Shown piece after piece: positions 8,411 through 17,155 of a stretch of DNA of 64,000 nucleotides. The DNA lies in NCBI GenBank assembly GCA_031732755.1, contig JAVMKI010000052.1, forward strand, positions 46,963 to 110,962, read 5' to 3'. The notes below the pieces were generated by a model, which saw only the letters and a program-made list of their open reading frames with translations, had not been told where the DNA came from and did no database searches. Numbering within the stretch: the first letter of the stretch is position 1; each line of letters begins with the position of its first letter. The stretch is from Contendibacter sp031732755. GTDB lineage: Bacteria; Pseudomonadota; Gammaproteobacteria; Competibacterales; Competibacteraceae. Both the position numbers and the translations under genes were made by a program.

Positions 8411-9417
8411 ATGAAGCGAATTCGGCCGTTGAGCGAAGCGGAGTGCGAAGCGCTGCGGGCAGTCTGGAAAGACGGGCTGAACAGCCGAGTACGGCAGCGG
8501 GCGCAGGCGGTGTATCTGGCCCATCGGGGGTATGGGCGGATCGCCCTGTCTTTGTTGTTCGAAGTGGATGTGGACACGATCAGCGCCTGGCTGGACGGGT
8601 GGGAGCGGGACGGTCTATGCGGGCTGGACGACGAGCCGCGTTCGGGACGGCCCCGGATTTATACGCCCGCCGAGGAAGGGCAGTTGTGCCAGTGGCTGGA
8701 TGAGAAGCCGCGCCAGCTCAAACAGGCGCAAGCGCAGCTAGCGCAAGCGACGGGCAAACCGGCCAGTTGGCAAACTGGTGTATCGGATCGTCAAAAAAAG
8801 CCTATCGCTGGAAGCGGTGCCGGCGACGGGCTAAAGGCCCCCGCGACGCAGCCGCTTTTCGCACAGCGCACACGCGCTTGAATAAACTCCGACAAGGCCA
8901 TGCCCAAGGGGTGATCGAGTTGTTTTATTTCGACCAAAGCGGTTTCAGTCTTACCCCGGCCATTCCCTATGCCTGGCAGCGGCGTGGAAAGACCATGGCC
9001 CTTCCCAGCGCCGCCAACCTGCGCGTGAATGTCTTGGGATTTATGAGTCCCACGAACCAAAGCCAGTTTCAGACCGTCACCGGCACGGTGATCTCCGCCA
9101 CGGTCATCGCCGCCTTGGACGCCTTCGCCGCGTAAACCGCCCAGGCCATGAAGCTCCGCTTGGTCGTCCTCGACAATGCCCCCATCCATACCAGCCACGC
9201 CTTTCAGGTCCGCATCCTGGACTGGTTTCGACAGGGCGTCGGCTTGCACTGGTTGCCGCCCTACAGCCCCGAACTCAACCTCATCGAAATCCTCTGGCGC
9301 AAAATCAAGTACGAATGGCTCCCACCCAGGGCCTATCTCGGCTTCGATCACCTCAAATCCGAACTCCAAACCATCCTCAATCAGTTCGAATCAAAATACC
9401 AGATAACTTTTGGATAA
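8411..9417 (+). pseudogene. IS630-family transposase, disrupted
   Basis: Three open pieces make up one transposase. The first (8411-8881) gives the N-terminal helix-turn-helix region (LSLLFEVDVDTISAWLDGWERDG). Reading then has to shift twice: one extra base near 8771 and another near 8808 explain the change from LVYRIVKKSLS to WKRCRRRAKG. The remainder (from about 8810) is interrupted by an in-frame TAA at 9133-9135. All three catalytic acidic positions survive: FYFDQSGFS, VVLDNAPIHTS and the glutamate of PPYSPELNLIEILWRKIK. With two indels plus a stop, decay is more likely than programmed frameshifting, although draft sequence errors could add to it. Confidence 0.85.
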
Positions 9418-9424
9418 GTACTTA
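9385..9424 (-). repeat. IS630 right terminal inverted repeat
   Basis: Imperfect inverted copy of 8346-8387. It overlaps the last codons of the transposase gene and ends in the TA target dinucleotide. Confidence 0.75.
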
Positions 9425-9498
9425 GGTTTAACTTTGGCTCTCGGGTGGAAGGTCAACATCATGTCTGAGAGCAACACCATTTTGTGGGATATGGTAAT

Positions 9499-10017
9499 TT
9501 AGTAAAACTCCACTGGATAAGCTCCTGACAGTACATCGGCCACCTTGATCTTCCGACGCCCAAACAGATTGGTGTATAAAATTTTAATATTCCTGACTGG
9601 GCCCCACGGTATATCCCACCAGCCAAATAGAAGATTAAACAACATTGAAAAGGTTCCATGGAGTTCTGAGCTAATGGATCCGCGAATATGCCATTTTCCA
9701 GGTAACTCCACGGGGCCGAAGACCCAATAATATCGAACCAGCAGGGTTTCTTTGCCGATAGGGTCATTCTCGTAGCCATACCGGAGATTGATACCGACAG
9801 CCAACATATTCCTATTGGCAAGTATCCAACCCAATAGAGGGTCTTTGGATTTCCCTTTCCGCGCCCGATCTATGAAAAGGTAAGCCAAAGTGGCGATTAA
9901 CAGAGCGGTACCACAGAATCCCTTTTGCAAGGCATCGGTGGAATCACCCGCTTGGTAACTCGTAAATGATACGCCAAAACATACGGCCATCATTGCAAGC
10001 GATAGAAAGTATCCCAT
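9499..10017 (-). CDS. Hypothetical membrane protein
   Basis: 172 residues. Two hydrophobic segments lie near the N-terminus (about 1-20 and 33-50), followed by RARKGKSKDP and a longer domain rich in aromatic residues (LLVRYYWVFGPVELPGKW, LFNLLFGWWDIPWGPV). I recognise no family. Its composition is clearly less GC-rich than that of the surrounding core genes, like the other orphan at 7767, which supports foreign origin for the 7.5-10.3 kb patch. It is transcribed toward the dead insertion sequence. Confidence 0.6.
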   Translation of the reverse strand: MGYFLSLAMMAVCFGVSFTSYQAGDSTDALQKGFCGTALLIATLAYLFIDRARKGKSKDPLLGWILANRNMLAVGINLRYGYENDPIGKETLLVRYYWVFGPVELPGKWHIRGSISSELHGTFSMLFNLLFGWWDIPWGPVRNIKILYTNLFGRRKIKVADVLSGAYPVEFY

Positions 10018-10336
10018 TCGTCATACCTTTACATGAAATATTCCTGAAGGATGGTGTCGGATAGCATTGCATCAGCAACCAGCGTTGAGGCTACCGCGAC
10101 TGCGGAAACCCACCACCCACCGGCAGAGCCATGGCCAAGGCGGCATTAAAGACCGCCTGTTCCACGCCGGTCCAACCCGCCGAGGGTCTTCAGGCACGAC
10201 CATTCTTAGTTCCGATGCGCTCAATCATCATTTTCGCCATCGCTCCGCATCCAAATAACGTGCGCCGACGCATAGTTAAAAGGGAGGTTGCGATTAGCGA
10301 CCACCACCCTAAACTCCATGCTTGAGGAACGAGACC
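10018..10336. other. Intergenic region, no gene recognised
   Basis: 319 bases upstream of both the minus-strand hypothetical gene and the NTF2-like gene. Short open frames exist on both strands, but none has a ribosome binding site or a recognisable product. I see no hairpin terminator or RNA. Confidence 0.4.
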
Positions 10337-10738
10337 ATGAACGAGTCCGCGAACATTGCAACAGTGCAACGCCTTTATGCCGACTTCGGGCGCGGCGACA
10401 TCCCGGCCCTGCTGGCGGCCCTTGATCCGGAAGTCGACTGGATCAACGCCGGGCCGAGCATCATCGCGTATGCCGGCACACGTCACGGTCTGGCGCAAGT
10501 GCGCGAGTTTTTTGCCACGCTTGCGGCGAGCATCGAGGTGCGGACCTTCGAACCACGCGAATTCATCGCCCAAGGCGATCGCGTCGTCACGTTGGGCCGT
10601 TGGACCGGCCAGGTCAAAGTCACCGGACGGGAATACGCCAGCGATTGGGCCATGACGTGGACGGTCGTCAACGACCGAGTGACCGCGTTCCAGTCCTACG
10701 AAGACACCGCTGCCATCGCCGCCGCCTTTGCTGGATAG
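10337..10738 (+). CDS. NTF2-like / SnoaL-like family protein
   Basis: 133 residues with the ATG at 10337, preceded by a GAGGA ribosome binding site; a TTG at 10322 is in frame but lacks one. The sequence (ATVQRLYADFGRGDIPALLAALDPEVDWINAGP ... RVVTLGRWTGQVKVTGREYASDWAMTWTVVNDRVTAFQSYEDT) is the cone-shaped NTF2/ketosteroid-isomerase fold of the SnoaL type. Such proteins are small enzymes or ligand binders; the substrate cannot be read from sequence. Another NTF2-like gene lies at 11224, and an ABM-domain gene in between. Confidence 0.8.
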   Translation: MNESANIATVQRLYADFGRGDIPALLAALDPEVDWINAGPSIIAYAGTRHGLAQVREFFATLAASIEVRTFEPREFIAQGDRVVTLGRWTGQVKVTGREYASDWAMTWTVVNDRVTAFQSYEDTAAIAAAFAG

Positions 10739-10787
10739 ATTGCAGCGTCCCCATGTTTCGCATTCATGGTAATTTTGAGAGGTGCTG

Positions 10788-11087
10788 ATGAACCCGACCC
10801 TGCATGTCGTCGCCCGCATTACCGCGCGCCCGGATACGGTGGCCGAGACGCAAACCCTGTTGCAAGGCTTGCTCGAACCCACCCGCCGAGAACCGGGCTG
10901 CCTGCGTTATACCCTACTGCGCAATCCCGCCGATCCGACCGATTTCACCTTCGTGGAAGAATGGGCCGATCAGGCGGCATTGGATGTCCATCTTGCCTCG
11001 CCACACGTACAGGTAGCCCTGGCCGAGGGATCCCGCCTGCTGGCGGCGGCACCCGATATCCGCGCCTATACCGTAATCGACGCATAG
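10788..11087 (+). CDS. Antibiotic-biosynthesis-monooxygenase (ABM) domain protein
   Basis: 99 residues with the ATG at 10788, preceded by GAGAGG. The whole protein is one ABM ferredoxin-like domain: HVVARITARPDTVAETQTLLQGLLEPTRREPGCLRYTL ... FTFVEEWADQAALDVHLASPHV. Members such as YgiN act as quinol monooxygenases or as dimeric enzymes on small aromatic or aldehyde substrates. It lies 49 bases after the first NTF2-like gene in the same direction, so the two are probably co-transcribed. The substrate is unknown. Confidence 0.85.
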   Translation: MNPTLHVVARITARPDTVAETQTLLQGLLEPTRREPGCLRYTLLRNPADPTDFTFVEEWADQAALDVHLASPHVQVALAEGSRLLAAAPDIRAYTVIDA

Positions 11088-11223
11088 GAATACGGTGAGA
11101 AACAAGCCATGGCGGCATATGTACTGGCCAGTGGAAACAGGGGACGCTGATTGGCGTGTGGGACGCGCCCGCGCTCGCTTTCGCTGGCATGGCTTCAAAC
11201 ACTGAATCTTAAGAGATCGGCCC

Positions 11224-11628
11224 ATGACTCCAGAAACAGCGCGTGATGTGGCCCTGCGACTGATCCAGTTCCTGGAAACTGGCGACGTGTCGCTGGGTTT
11301 GTTTACCGACGACGTATTTTGCGATTTCACCCTGCCGCTGTGGCGACTGCAAGCGCAAGGTTTGGAGCCAGTGGTGGCGTTGCGCCGCCACGGTCATCCC
11401 GGCCCGAGCCGGGTTCCGCGTTGGCGTTGCGATCCTACCCCCACCGGGTTCGTCCTGGAAGTCGAAGAACGGTGGGAACAAGCCGGCGAATCCTGGTATT
11501 GCCGGGAGCTGATCCGCGCCGGGGTGACCGGCGAGTCCATCGCCGAGATCGCCGTCTATTGTACCGGCGACTGGAATGCCGCCCGCCAGGCCGAGCACCA
11601 GCGGGCGGTGCGTCTGTTGCGGCCGTAG
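11224..11628 (+). CDS. Hypothetical NTF2-like protein
   Basis: 134 residues. The opening ARDVALRLIQFLETGDVSLGLFTDDVFCDFTLPLW and the later SWYCRELIRAGVTGESIAEIAVYCTGDW fit an NTF2/SnoaL-like fold, but more weakly than the protein at 10337. It lacks obvious catalytic residues. It is the last small gene before the ECF sigma factor, 135 bases upstream, and might be part of that stress regulon; this is positional inference only. Confidence 0.65.
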   Translation: MTPETARDVALRLIQFLETGDVSLGLFTDDVFCDFTLPLWRLQAQGLEPVVALRRHGHPGPSRVPRWRCDPTPTGFVLEVEERWEQAGESWYCRELIRAGVTGESIAEIAVYCTGDWNAARQAEHQRAVRLLRP

Positions 11629-11763
11629 CTCACTCAGGCGGATGCGGCCAGACACCCCTTTGGGTGGAAAACCCGCTTATTGCCGGCGATTACCGGCGGC
11701 ACCCGTTGTCGCTGCTAGGGACAACGGCTAGAATTTTGGCGTATCGATCAAGGAATAGTGGAG

Positions 11764-12336
11764 ATGGTCACGCCAGCGCCGCCCGCTTCCCCAGATACCG
11801 AACCGTCGCTTGATGGATTGCTGGTCGCCACCGCCCGCGGCGACCGCCAGGCGTTCGCGAGGCTGTACCAACTCACCCAGGGCCGTCTGTATGCAACCGC
11901 TCTGGCGCTGTTGCGCCAGCAGGACGCGGCGGAAGAAGTCTTGCAGGAAACGTATCTGGCCATTTGGCGCACCGCGGGTCATTACCAGCCGACGCGCGCG
12001 CCGGCGCTGGTGTGGATGATGGCGATCACCCGTCACCGGGCCATTGAGGTGCTGCGGCGACGTCGGCGGACGCTGGAAACTGGCACCGAACCGCTCACCG
12101 AGGATATCCTGCAAATCCCTGATCCCCAACCGTCGCCACTGACGGACCCCTTGGCGCACGCTATTCAGGACTGCATGCGGCGGCTGTCCACCGACCAGCA
12201 CCAGGCAATCGGGCTGGCATTCTTCCACGGCCTCAGCCACGAGGAACTGGCCGCGCGGCTGCAAACTCCCCTGGGTACGGTCAAAAGCTGGGTGCGGCGA
12301 GGCCTGCGGCAACTCAAGGAGTGCCTGGAGGCATGA
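11764..12336 (+). CDS. ECF-family RNA polymerase sigma factor
   Basis: 190 residues with ATG at 11764 (AAGGA nine bases upstream; an in-frame GTG at 11758 is too close to it). Region 2 is visible as FARLYQLTQGRLYATALALLRQQDAAEEVLQETYLAIW and region 4 as LSTDQHQAIGLAFFHGLSHEELAARLQTPLGTVKSWVRRGLRQL. This is a SigK/RpoE-type extracytoplasmic-function sigma factor. Its stop overlaps the start of the anti-sigma gene (ATGA), the usual arrangement for a coupled sigma/anti-sigma pair. The cupin-type partner suggests it responds to oxidative stress, such as singlet oxygen or peroxides. Confidence 0.92.
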   Translation: MVTPAPPASPDTEPSLDGLLVATARGDRQAFARLYQLTQGRLYATALALLRQQDAAEEVLQETYLAIWRTAGHYQPTRAPALVWMMAITRHRAIEVLRRRRRTLETGTEPLTEDILQIPDPQPSPLTDPLAHAIQDCMRRLSTDQHQAIGLAFFHGLSHEELAARLQTPLGTVKSWVRRGLRQLKECLEA

Positions 12337-12887
12337 ACAGGAACGACGCCGACCGCTTGGCGGGCGAGTACGTGCTCGGTACGCTGAATGGGCCGGAACT
12401 GGCCGAATTCGAAGCCGATCTGGCGCGCGACCCACAATTGCAACGCCAGGTTGTCGCCTGGGAACGGCATCTGACCCCGCTGGCGACCTTGTTACCGGCG
12501 GTTACTCCGTCGGCAGTGGTGTGGAACGCCATCGCGGCGGCACTGGATACCGCTGGTCCACCCGCCACCGTGACCGTGCGGGCTCCGGAAGGTGAATGGC
12601 GGCGGTTAGGGCCGGGGGTGGAAATCAAGCTGCTGTTGGTGGATCGGGATGCCGGCTTCCAATCCTTTCTGCTACGGCTGGCGCCCGGCAGCCGATTGCC
12701 CGCTCACGACCACCATGTCACGGAGGAATGCATCCTGCTAGCGGGCGACATGCTGATCGGTGATCGCGCCTACGCGGCCGGTGATTACCACGCGGCGCTG
12801 CCCGGCTCGCGCCACGAGCCCATCTCCACCCGCAATGGTGGACTCGTGTTTCTGCGCGGTGAATTGCGGCCCGAATTGCTCGGCTGA
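12333..12887 (+). CDS. Anti-sigma factor with C-terminal cupin (ChrR-like) domain
   Basis: 184 residues with ATG at 12333, overlapping the sigma stop by four bases, and GGAGG just upstream. The N-terminal domain (DADRLAGEYVLGTLNGPELAEFEADLARDPQLQRQVVAWE) is the anti-sigma helical bundle of the RskA/ChrR type, without the usual zinc cysteines. The C-terminal half is a cupin of the ChrR type: SRLPAHDHHVTEECILLAGDM with histidines and a glutamate placed for metal binding, and a later SRHEP. There is no membrane segment, so it should be cytoplasmic. In Rhodobacter, ChrR releases RpoE on singlet oxygen. Confidence 0.85.
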   Translation: MNRNDADRLAGEYVLGTLNGPELAEFEADLARDPQLQRQVVAWERHLTPLATLLPAVTPSAVVWNAIAAALDTAGPPATVTVRAPEGEWRRLGPGVEIKLLLVDRDAGFQSFLLRLAPGSRLPAHDHHVTEECILLAGDMLIGDRAYAAGDYHAALPGSRHEPISTRNGGLVFLRGELRPELLG

Positions 12888-13024
12888 GCGCCCGCGCCCC
12901 AACAATAATGCGAGCATCCATAATCTCGCGCTGGACCAACACGTCGAGGCCCGTGGGCCACTCGTTACCAGATACGGCCCAAGTGACGCGGTTGACCATC
13001 GGCGCCTAAACGCGAACCCTAAAC

Positions 13025-15194
13025 ATGCATAGACCGGAAAACCAGATTCTTCTAAGCAGCGGCCCCTTCGCTGGGATGCGCGAAACTGGTGGCTTCGGCC
13101 AACCACTGCATGCCCTTTACCCGCAAATCCGGGCCGTGCTTGCCAGCGAACTGGGGCCGGAGGTGGCGGGATTGCTGGCCGAACCGGTGGTGGACCGCGC
13201 CAACAACCGGATTGACTGGTATGCCGAGGGCGATCCCGATCATTCGCCGACAGGACTGAGCGATCTGCCCGAAGCCCAACGTCAGCTTCTGCTCACCCAA
13301 GTCCATGATTGGTTGGAACGCGGGCGTGGCGTGGCGGAGCGCTACGCCGTTTCGGAAGAAACTCGCCGGGCGCAATTGGGCGCTATGTTGCGGGCGGCCC
13401 TCGGCACGCCTGCGGAAACCGAAGTGTTTCTGGTCGAGGGGCGACCGGTGATAATCCGCTGGGGTTTCACGTCGGATCGACCCTGGGAGGCGCCAACGGC
13501 GCCGACGCGAAGCCCGGCGATCCAACCGCCCACGCTAAAACCGCCGGAACCGCCGCGCGACGTGGCGATGCCAGAGGTCGCCTTGCCGGAGCTGGCGACC
13601 GCCGCGCCAGCACCCGCCACAGGAAACGAAGCGCCGTTGGAGAAAATCGAGCGGCAGCCGGACGCACCACCCGTCGTTCCCGCGCCTGCGCCGATTCCCG
13701 CTGAACCTTTGCCTGCAACGTCACCGCCTTTATCCCAAGAACCGGGGCCATCTTCGTCCTCACTGGAGTCGTCGCCGGAATCCAAACCAGCGGCGGCGAC
13801 ACGCGATGCACTGCTGAAACCGCCCTCTGAACCTGGAACCGGATGGCGTTACGTGGTGGTCGGTTCCCGATATTTCTGGGGCGTGTTTGCGCTTGCCGTA
13901 TTGTTGGCCGCGATGGCGGTGCTTTGGCGGGGGTTGGGGCGATCGCCGTTATCGTCGGCATCGGACCAATCCGCGAGGCTATCACCCGACCCGGATTTGG
14001 AGCACGCTTTGCTACAGGCGCAACACACCGAAACGGAGTTGCGAACCCGGCTTGAAAGCCTGTTGGCGCAACTCGCGGGTCGGCGCGGCCAGTGTCCACC
14101 GCCGACCGCTGGAGCGGGGGTCGACGCTCCCACGGTTCGGGAATCCGGTCATAGCCGCACAGTTCCTGCTCGATCCACAGTCGCGGATGGCGGAAACGCG
14201 CGCGCGCCGGGATTTGCCGCAATTCCATCCGTGGACACTCCCCCCAGCGACCGGGCGGCAATGCCCTCTGGTAAGGCCTCAATCGGGGATCGTGGAACAA
14301 CTCCATCCACAACAGCGCCGGTCACGTTGGACCGCACCGCGTTGCCAGCGACCACGTCACCGACAACTCCATCCACAACAGCGCCGGTCACGTTGGACCG
14401 CACCGCGTTGCCAGCGANNNNNNNNNNNNNNNNNNNNNNNNNNNNNNNNNNNNNNNNNNNNNNNNNNNNNNNNNNNNNNNNNNNNNNNNNNNNNNNNNNN
14501 NNNNNNNNNNNNNNNNNCCACGTCACCGGATACCGCTGCTCCTTCGGACAACGCCAATCCATCGCCGACACCGCTGGCATCCCACGCGCCCACGGGGAGG
14601 GAAACACCCACGCAAGCGTTGGAAGCGGCGTTGACCGAACGCGCGTCGGCACCAACCGCGCCGTTGCGGCAGCCGTCATCAACCCAAGCCGCGCCGCCCG
14701 CCAAGACGGATCTGCCCGCCCGAACGGAACCGCCAGCCAAGATCGAACCACCTGTCAAAACCGAGCCGACGCCCGAGGAGCGCCAGGAATTCGCCAGCCG
14801 TCTGTCCGCCGCTGGCGCGACGACCGGCGAGATTACCGCGACGCTGTTGTGGAATGGTCCCAGCGATCTCGATCTAGTCGTGCGTTGCCCTTCTGGTCAG
14901 CAACTGGATTATCGCAATCCGGCCATGTGCGGCGGCGCCCTGGACGTGGACGCCAACGCGACTCGCGCCAGCCTGAGCGACCGGCCCGTGGAGAACGCAT
15001 TCTGGCCGGCGGGTCAGGCCGCGCCGGGAAACTACGAAATCGCCGTACGCTACGTACCGCGCAAGGATGAACAGACCCCACAGGAAACACCGTTTCAGGT
15101 ACGTCTGATTCGGGGCGGCCAGGAATCGGTGTTCAAGGGCACGGTCCGGCCCCAAACGGTGACGCCAGTTACAACCTTCACCGTCGAACGCTGA
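13025..15194 (+). CDS. Large repeat-containing membrane protein, interrupted by a scaffold gap
   Basis: One gene in two visible parts, 13025-14417 and 14518-15194, around a 100-N gap. The apparent frame change is an artefact: the last base before the gap joins the first two after it to restore an in-frame ACC within a repeat. Domains in order: an N-terminal globular region of about 150 residues that I do not recognise; a Pro/Ala/Ser-rich linker; a membrane segment at about residues 280-300 (WGVFALAVLLAAMAVLW); a short coiled coil; a Thr/Pro repeat; and a C-terminal beta domain beginning GEITATLLWNGPSDLDLVVRCPSG, reminiscent of DUF2135-type domains. The next gene looks like a small membrane partner. 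Confidence 0.75.
14298..14417 (+). repeat. 66-bp tandem repeat running into the gap
   Basis: One complete copy (14298-14363) and 54 bases of a second (14364-14417) are identical. Each unit encodes 22 residues of the form TTPSTTAPVTLDRTALPATTSP. The sequence after the gap resumes exactly where the unit would continue (CCACGTCACCG), so the unresolved part is probably a whole number of units. Confidence 0.9.
14418..14517. other. Scaffold gap (100 N)
   Basis: A run of 100 N inside the 66-bp repeat. The round number marks it as a placeholder, not a measured length. Confidence 0.99.
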
Positions 15195-15204
15195 GGAACC
15201 TGCC

Positions 15205-15531
15205 ATGAGTCAGCAAGAACAGGAGTCTTTCATGGTTTACGCCACCGAAACGGCGATTCCCCGCTACCAACGCGCCTGGGTTTGGGGTCTGGCGGCGCTG
15301 GCGATTCTGCTGTGCGGTCTGGTCGCTGGCTGGTCGATGGGCAGCACGGAGATCGGCGTTCCAGATGGGACGCGCTCCGGCATCCACGCGGTGGATGGCG
15401 CGGCGCTGCTAGCCCGGCAGGAAGCGGCGAACCGCGCATTACGTGAACGCATCGCTCACCTGGAACAGGCATTGCGCGGTGACCCCTGCGCGCCAACAGC
15501 GCTGGAAGCGCTGCCACCGGTCAGCCGTTGA
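15205..15531 (+). CDS. Small single-pass membrane protein
   Basis: 108 residues starting ten bases after the preceding gene, with GAGGAA as ribosome binding site. One membrane helix at about 24-46 (VWGLAALAILLCGLVAGWSMG) is followed by a coiled-coil-like AALLARQEAANRALRERIAHLEQAL. It has the same plan as the upstream protein (membrane helix, then coiled coil) and probably interacts with it; no family is recognised. An alternative start at 15232 also has a plausible ribosome binding site. Confidence 0.7.
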   Translation: MSQQEQESFMVYATETAIPRYQRAWVWGLAALAILLCGLVAGWSMGSTEIGVPDGTRSGIHAVDGAALLARQEAANRALRERIAHLEQALRGDPCAPTALEALPPVSR

Positions 15532-15611
15532 CCACATCCATTTTCCTCACGGAGCGACGACTCCGTGGACTTTCTTCTCCGCGTTTATTCGCGTTTATCG
15601 AGGAATGCACC

Positions 15612-16064
15612 ATGGCAACCTTTTCCATTGGCCTGAACTGGAAGCGCACCACGCCGGATTTCGACGTGAAAACCTTCAGCCGCGACCATGTCTGGCGGCT
15701 GGCGGGCGGACAGACCGTACAGGGCTCGTCCGCGCCGGACTATTCCGGTAACCCTGAGATGAGCAACCCTGAGGAGGCGTTACTGGCGGCACTGTCCAGT
15801 TGTCACATGCTGACCTTTCTGACCATCGCCGCGCTCAGGAAACTGGTGGTGGATCGTTACGAGGACGAGCCGGTGGCCGAACTGGGCAAGAACGAGAAGG
15901 GAAAAGTGATAGTCGCCCGGATGATCCTACGACCCTGGGTGACGTTCAGTGGCGCGGTGATTCCCGATGAGGATACGGTATGGGAGTTGCACCGCAAGGC
16001 CAAGGAAAACTGTTTCGTGGGCAACTCCGTACTGAGTCAGGTCACGCTGGAGCCTCAGTTCTGA
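15612..16064 (+). CDS. OsmC-family peroxide-resistance protein
   Basis: 150 residues from ATG 15612, which has GAGGA upstream; the longer frame from 15528 adds a non-conserved N-terminus. The two redox cysteines of the OsmC/Ohr family are present: C64 in LSSCHMLTFL and C134 in KENCFVGNS. These enzymes reduce organic hydroperoxides using lipoylated or thiol partners. It lies downstream of an ECF sigma / cupin anti-sigma pair, so it could belong to that oxidative-stress regulon, but no promoter is visible to prove it. Confidence 0.88.
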   Translation: MATFSIGLNWKRTTPDFDVKTFSRDHVWRLAGGQTVQGSSAPDYSGNPEMSNPEEALLAALSSCHMLTFLTIAALRKLVVDRYEDEPVAELGKNEKGKVIVARMILRPWVTFSGAVIPDEDTVWELHRKAKENCFVGNSVLSQVTLEPQF

Positions 16065-16160
16065 CCACTGTTGGATGCGGGCGGCGAGCTTGCGTCACCG
16101 CGCGGGCTACTCTATAAATTCACGATTCGATGAAGCTAATGAAGAGGCGTAAGGACCGGT

Positions 16161-16766
16161 ATGTGGAAGCTTGGCAAGCAGGTTATTGTTCTCAGTTCGT
16201 TAGCGTGGCTGATCAGCGCTTGCGCCCCGAACAATCCTGAGGAATCCGCGCCGCCGCTGCTGGCGAGCCAAATCATGCCGCGCGATCCCTGGTTGCTGGT
16301 GGATACCAAGGCCGACACGTTGAGCATCATGCAGGGTCAGCATCCCGTCAAGGTGTTTCGTCCGATTGCCCTGGGCAGCAGCGGAGCTGGACTCAAGTCC
16401 CAACGTGGCGACAACCGGACGCCGACCGGGGTGTTCCGCATTGGTTGGATCAACGATCAAAGCCGGTTCAAGACCTTCATCGGGCTGGATTATCCCAACC
16501 CCGACTACGCCGAGCGGGCATTACGAGAGCATCGCATCGACCGCGTCACCTACGAGCGCATTCGCACCGCCTGGAGCACCGGCCAAACACCACCGCAAGA
16601 CACACCGCTAGGTGGGCAAATCGGTATTCATGGGATAGGCATGGGTGATCCACGAATCCATAGCGCCGGGATCAACTGGACCAGCGGCTGCGTGGCGTTG
16701 GACAACCACCAGATCGAGGCGCTCAGACCCTGGGTGAAAAAGGGGATGCGCGTTGAGATTCGCTAG
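16161..16766 (+). CDS. L,D-transpeptidase (YkuD) lipoprotein
   Basis: 201 residues. The N-terminus ends in a lipobox, WLISAC, with C21 as the lipidated cysteine, so the protein is anchored to a membrane facing the periplasm. The YkuD catalytic region is GGQIGIHGIG ... INWTSGCVALDN, providing the conserved His and the nucleophilic Cys in SGC. L,D-transpeptidases cross-link peptidoglycan at meso-diaminopimelate or attach murein lipoproteins. An Lpp-like gene follows directly, and a second L,D-transpeptidase lies just beyond it. Confidence 0.9.
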   Translation: MWKLGKQVIVLSSLAWLISACAPNNPEESAPPLLASQIMPRDPWLLVDTKADTLSIMQGQHPVKVFRPIALGSSGAGLKSQRGDNRTPTGVFRIGWINDQSRFKTFIGLDYPNPDYAERALREHRIDRVTYERIRTAWSTGQTPPQDTPLGGQIGIHGIGMGDPRIHSAGINWTSGCVALDNHQIEALRPWVKKGMRVEIR

Positions 16767-16783
16767 CTTGGGTATTTTTGGCA

Positions 16784-16814
16784 TTGTCCGCTCATGCCAG
16801 TTTCGTTATATAAT
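16784..16814 (+). promoter_or_regulatory. Probable promoter of the murein lipoprotein gene
   Basis: A perfect -10 TATAAT at 16809-16814. The best -35 match, TTGTCC at 16784-16789, lies 19 bases away, slightly longer than ideal. Transcription would start about 16821 and give a leader of about 90 bases. Confidence 0.55.
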
Positions 16815-16911
16815 GGCCTTGTTGTGTTGTTGCAACTTGGTTGTGCTTTAACGACAATGTCGTTAGCCAGCACCTTTTTTGTTTGAAATGAAGCCTGTTA
16901 AGGAGTTGAAG

Positions 16912-17133
16912 ATGTCCCTCAAGACTGTCACCAAGCTGTCCGCGCTGGCCCTGATCGCCGGCTTGACCGTGGGTTGCGCCAGCACCAGTGATCTGCAGAA
17001 AGTGCAGAACGACGCCAACGAGGCCAAGGCCATGGCGCGCAATGCCCTGGATACCGCCAACGAAGCCAAATCCATGAGCATGGCGACCGAGGAAAAGATC
17101 AACCGCATGTTCAAAAAGTCGATGTACAAGTAA
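16912..17133 (+). CDS. Lpp/OprI-type murein lipoprotein
   Basis: 73 residues from ATG 16912, chosen because AAGGAG lies seven bases upstream; an upstream frame start at 16879 has none. A signal peptide with lipobox LTVGC is followed by a short Ala-rich coiled coil in heptads (NDANEAKAMARNALDTANEAKSM) and a C-terminal lysine. In the Lpp family this lysine is covalently joined to peptidoglycan by L,D-transpeptidases. Two such enzymes flank this gene. Its promoter and terminator suggest a short, highly expressed monocistronic mRNA. Confidence 0.9.
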   Translation: MSLKTVTKLSALALIAGLTVGCASTSDLQKVQNDANEAKAMARNALDTANEAKSMSMATEEKINRMFKKSMYK

Positions 17134-17155
17134 GCCAGGCGCTTCAGGTGGCTGT

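Larger units (their letters stand above)
8346..9424 (+). mobile_element. Degenerate IS630-family insertion sequence
   Basis: An element of about 1.08 kb bounded by TA dinucleotides (8346-8347 and 9423-9424), as expected for IS630/Tc1-type elements that duplicate TA. Imperfect terminal inverted repeats of about 40 bases are visible. The left end reads TAAGTAGCTCATCAAAAG; the reverse complement of the right end reads TAAGTACTTATCCAAAAG. The homology continues through GGTA..ATTTT..TCGAA. The internal transposase gene carries frameshifts and a stop, so the element cannot move by itself. Confidence 0.85.

Noticed and set aside
8767..8881. Programmed frameshift in the IS630 transposase
   Set aside because: An A7 run is present, but two separate shifts plus a nonsense codon downstream are needed, so decay or sequence error is simpler.
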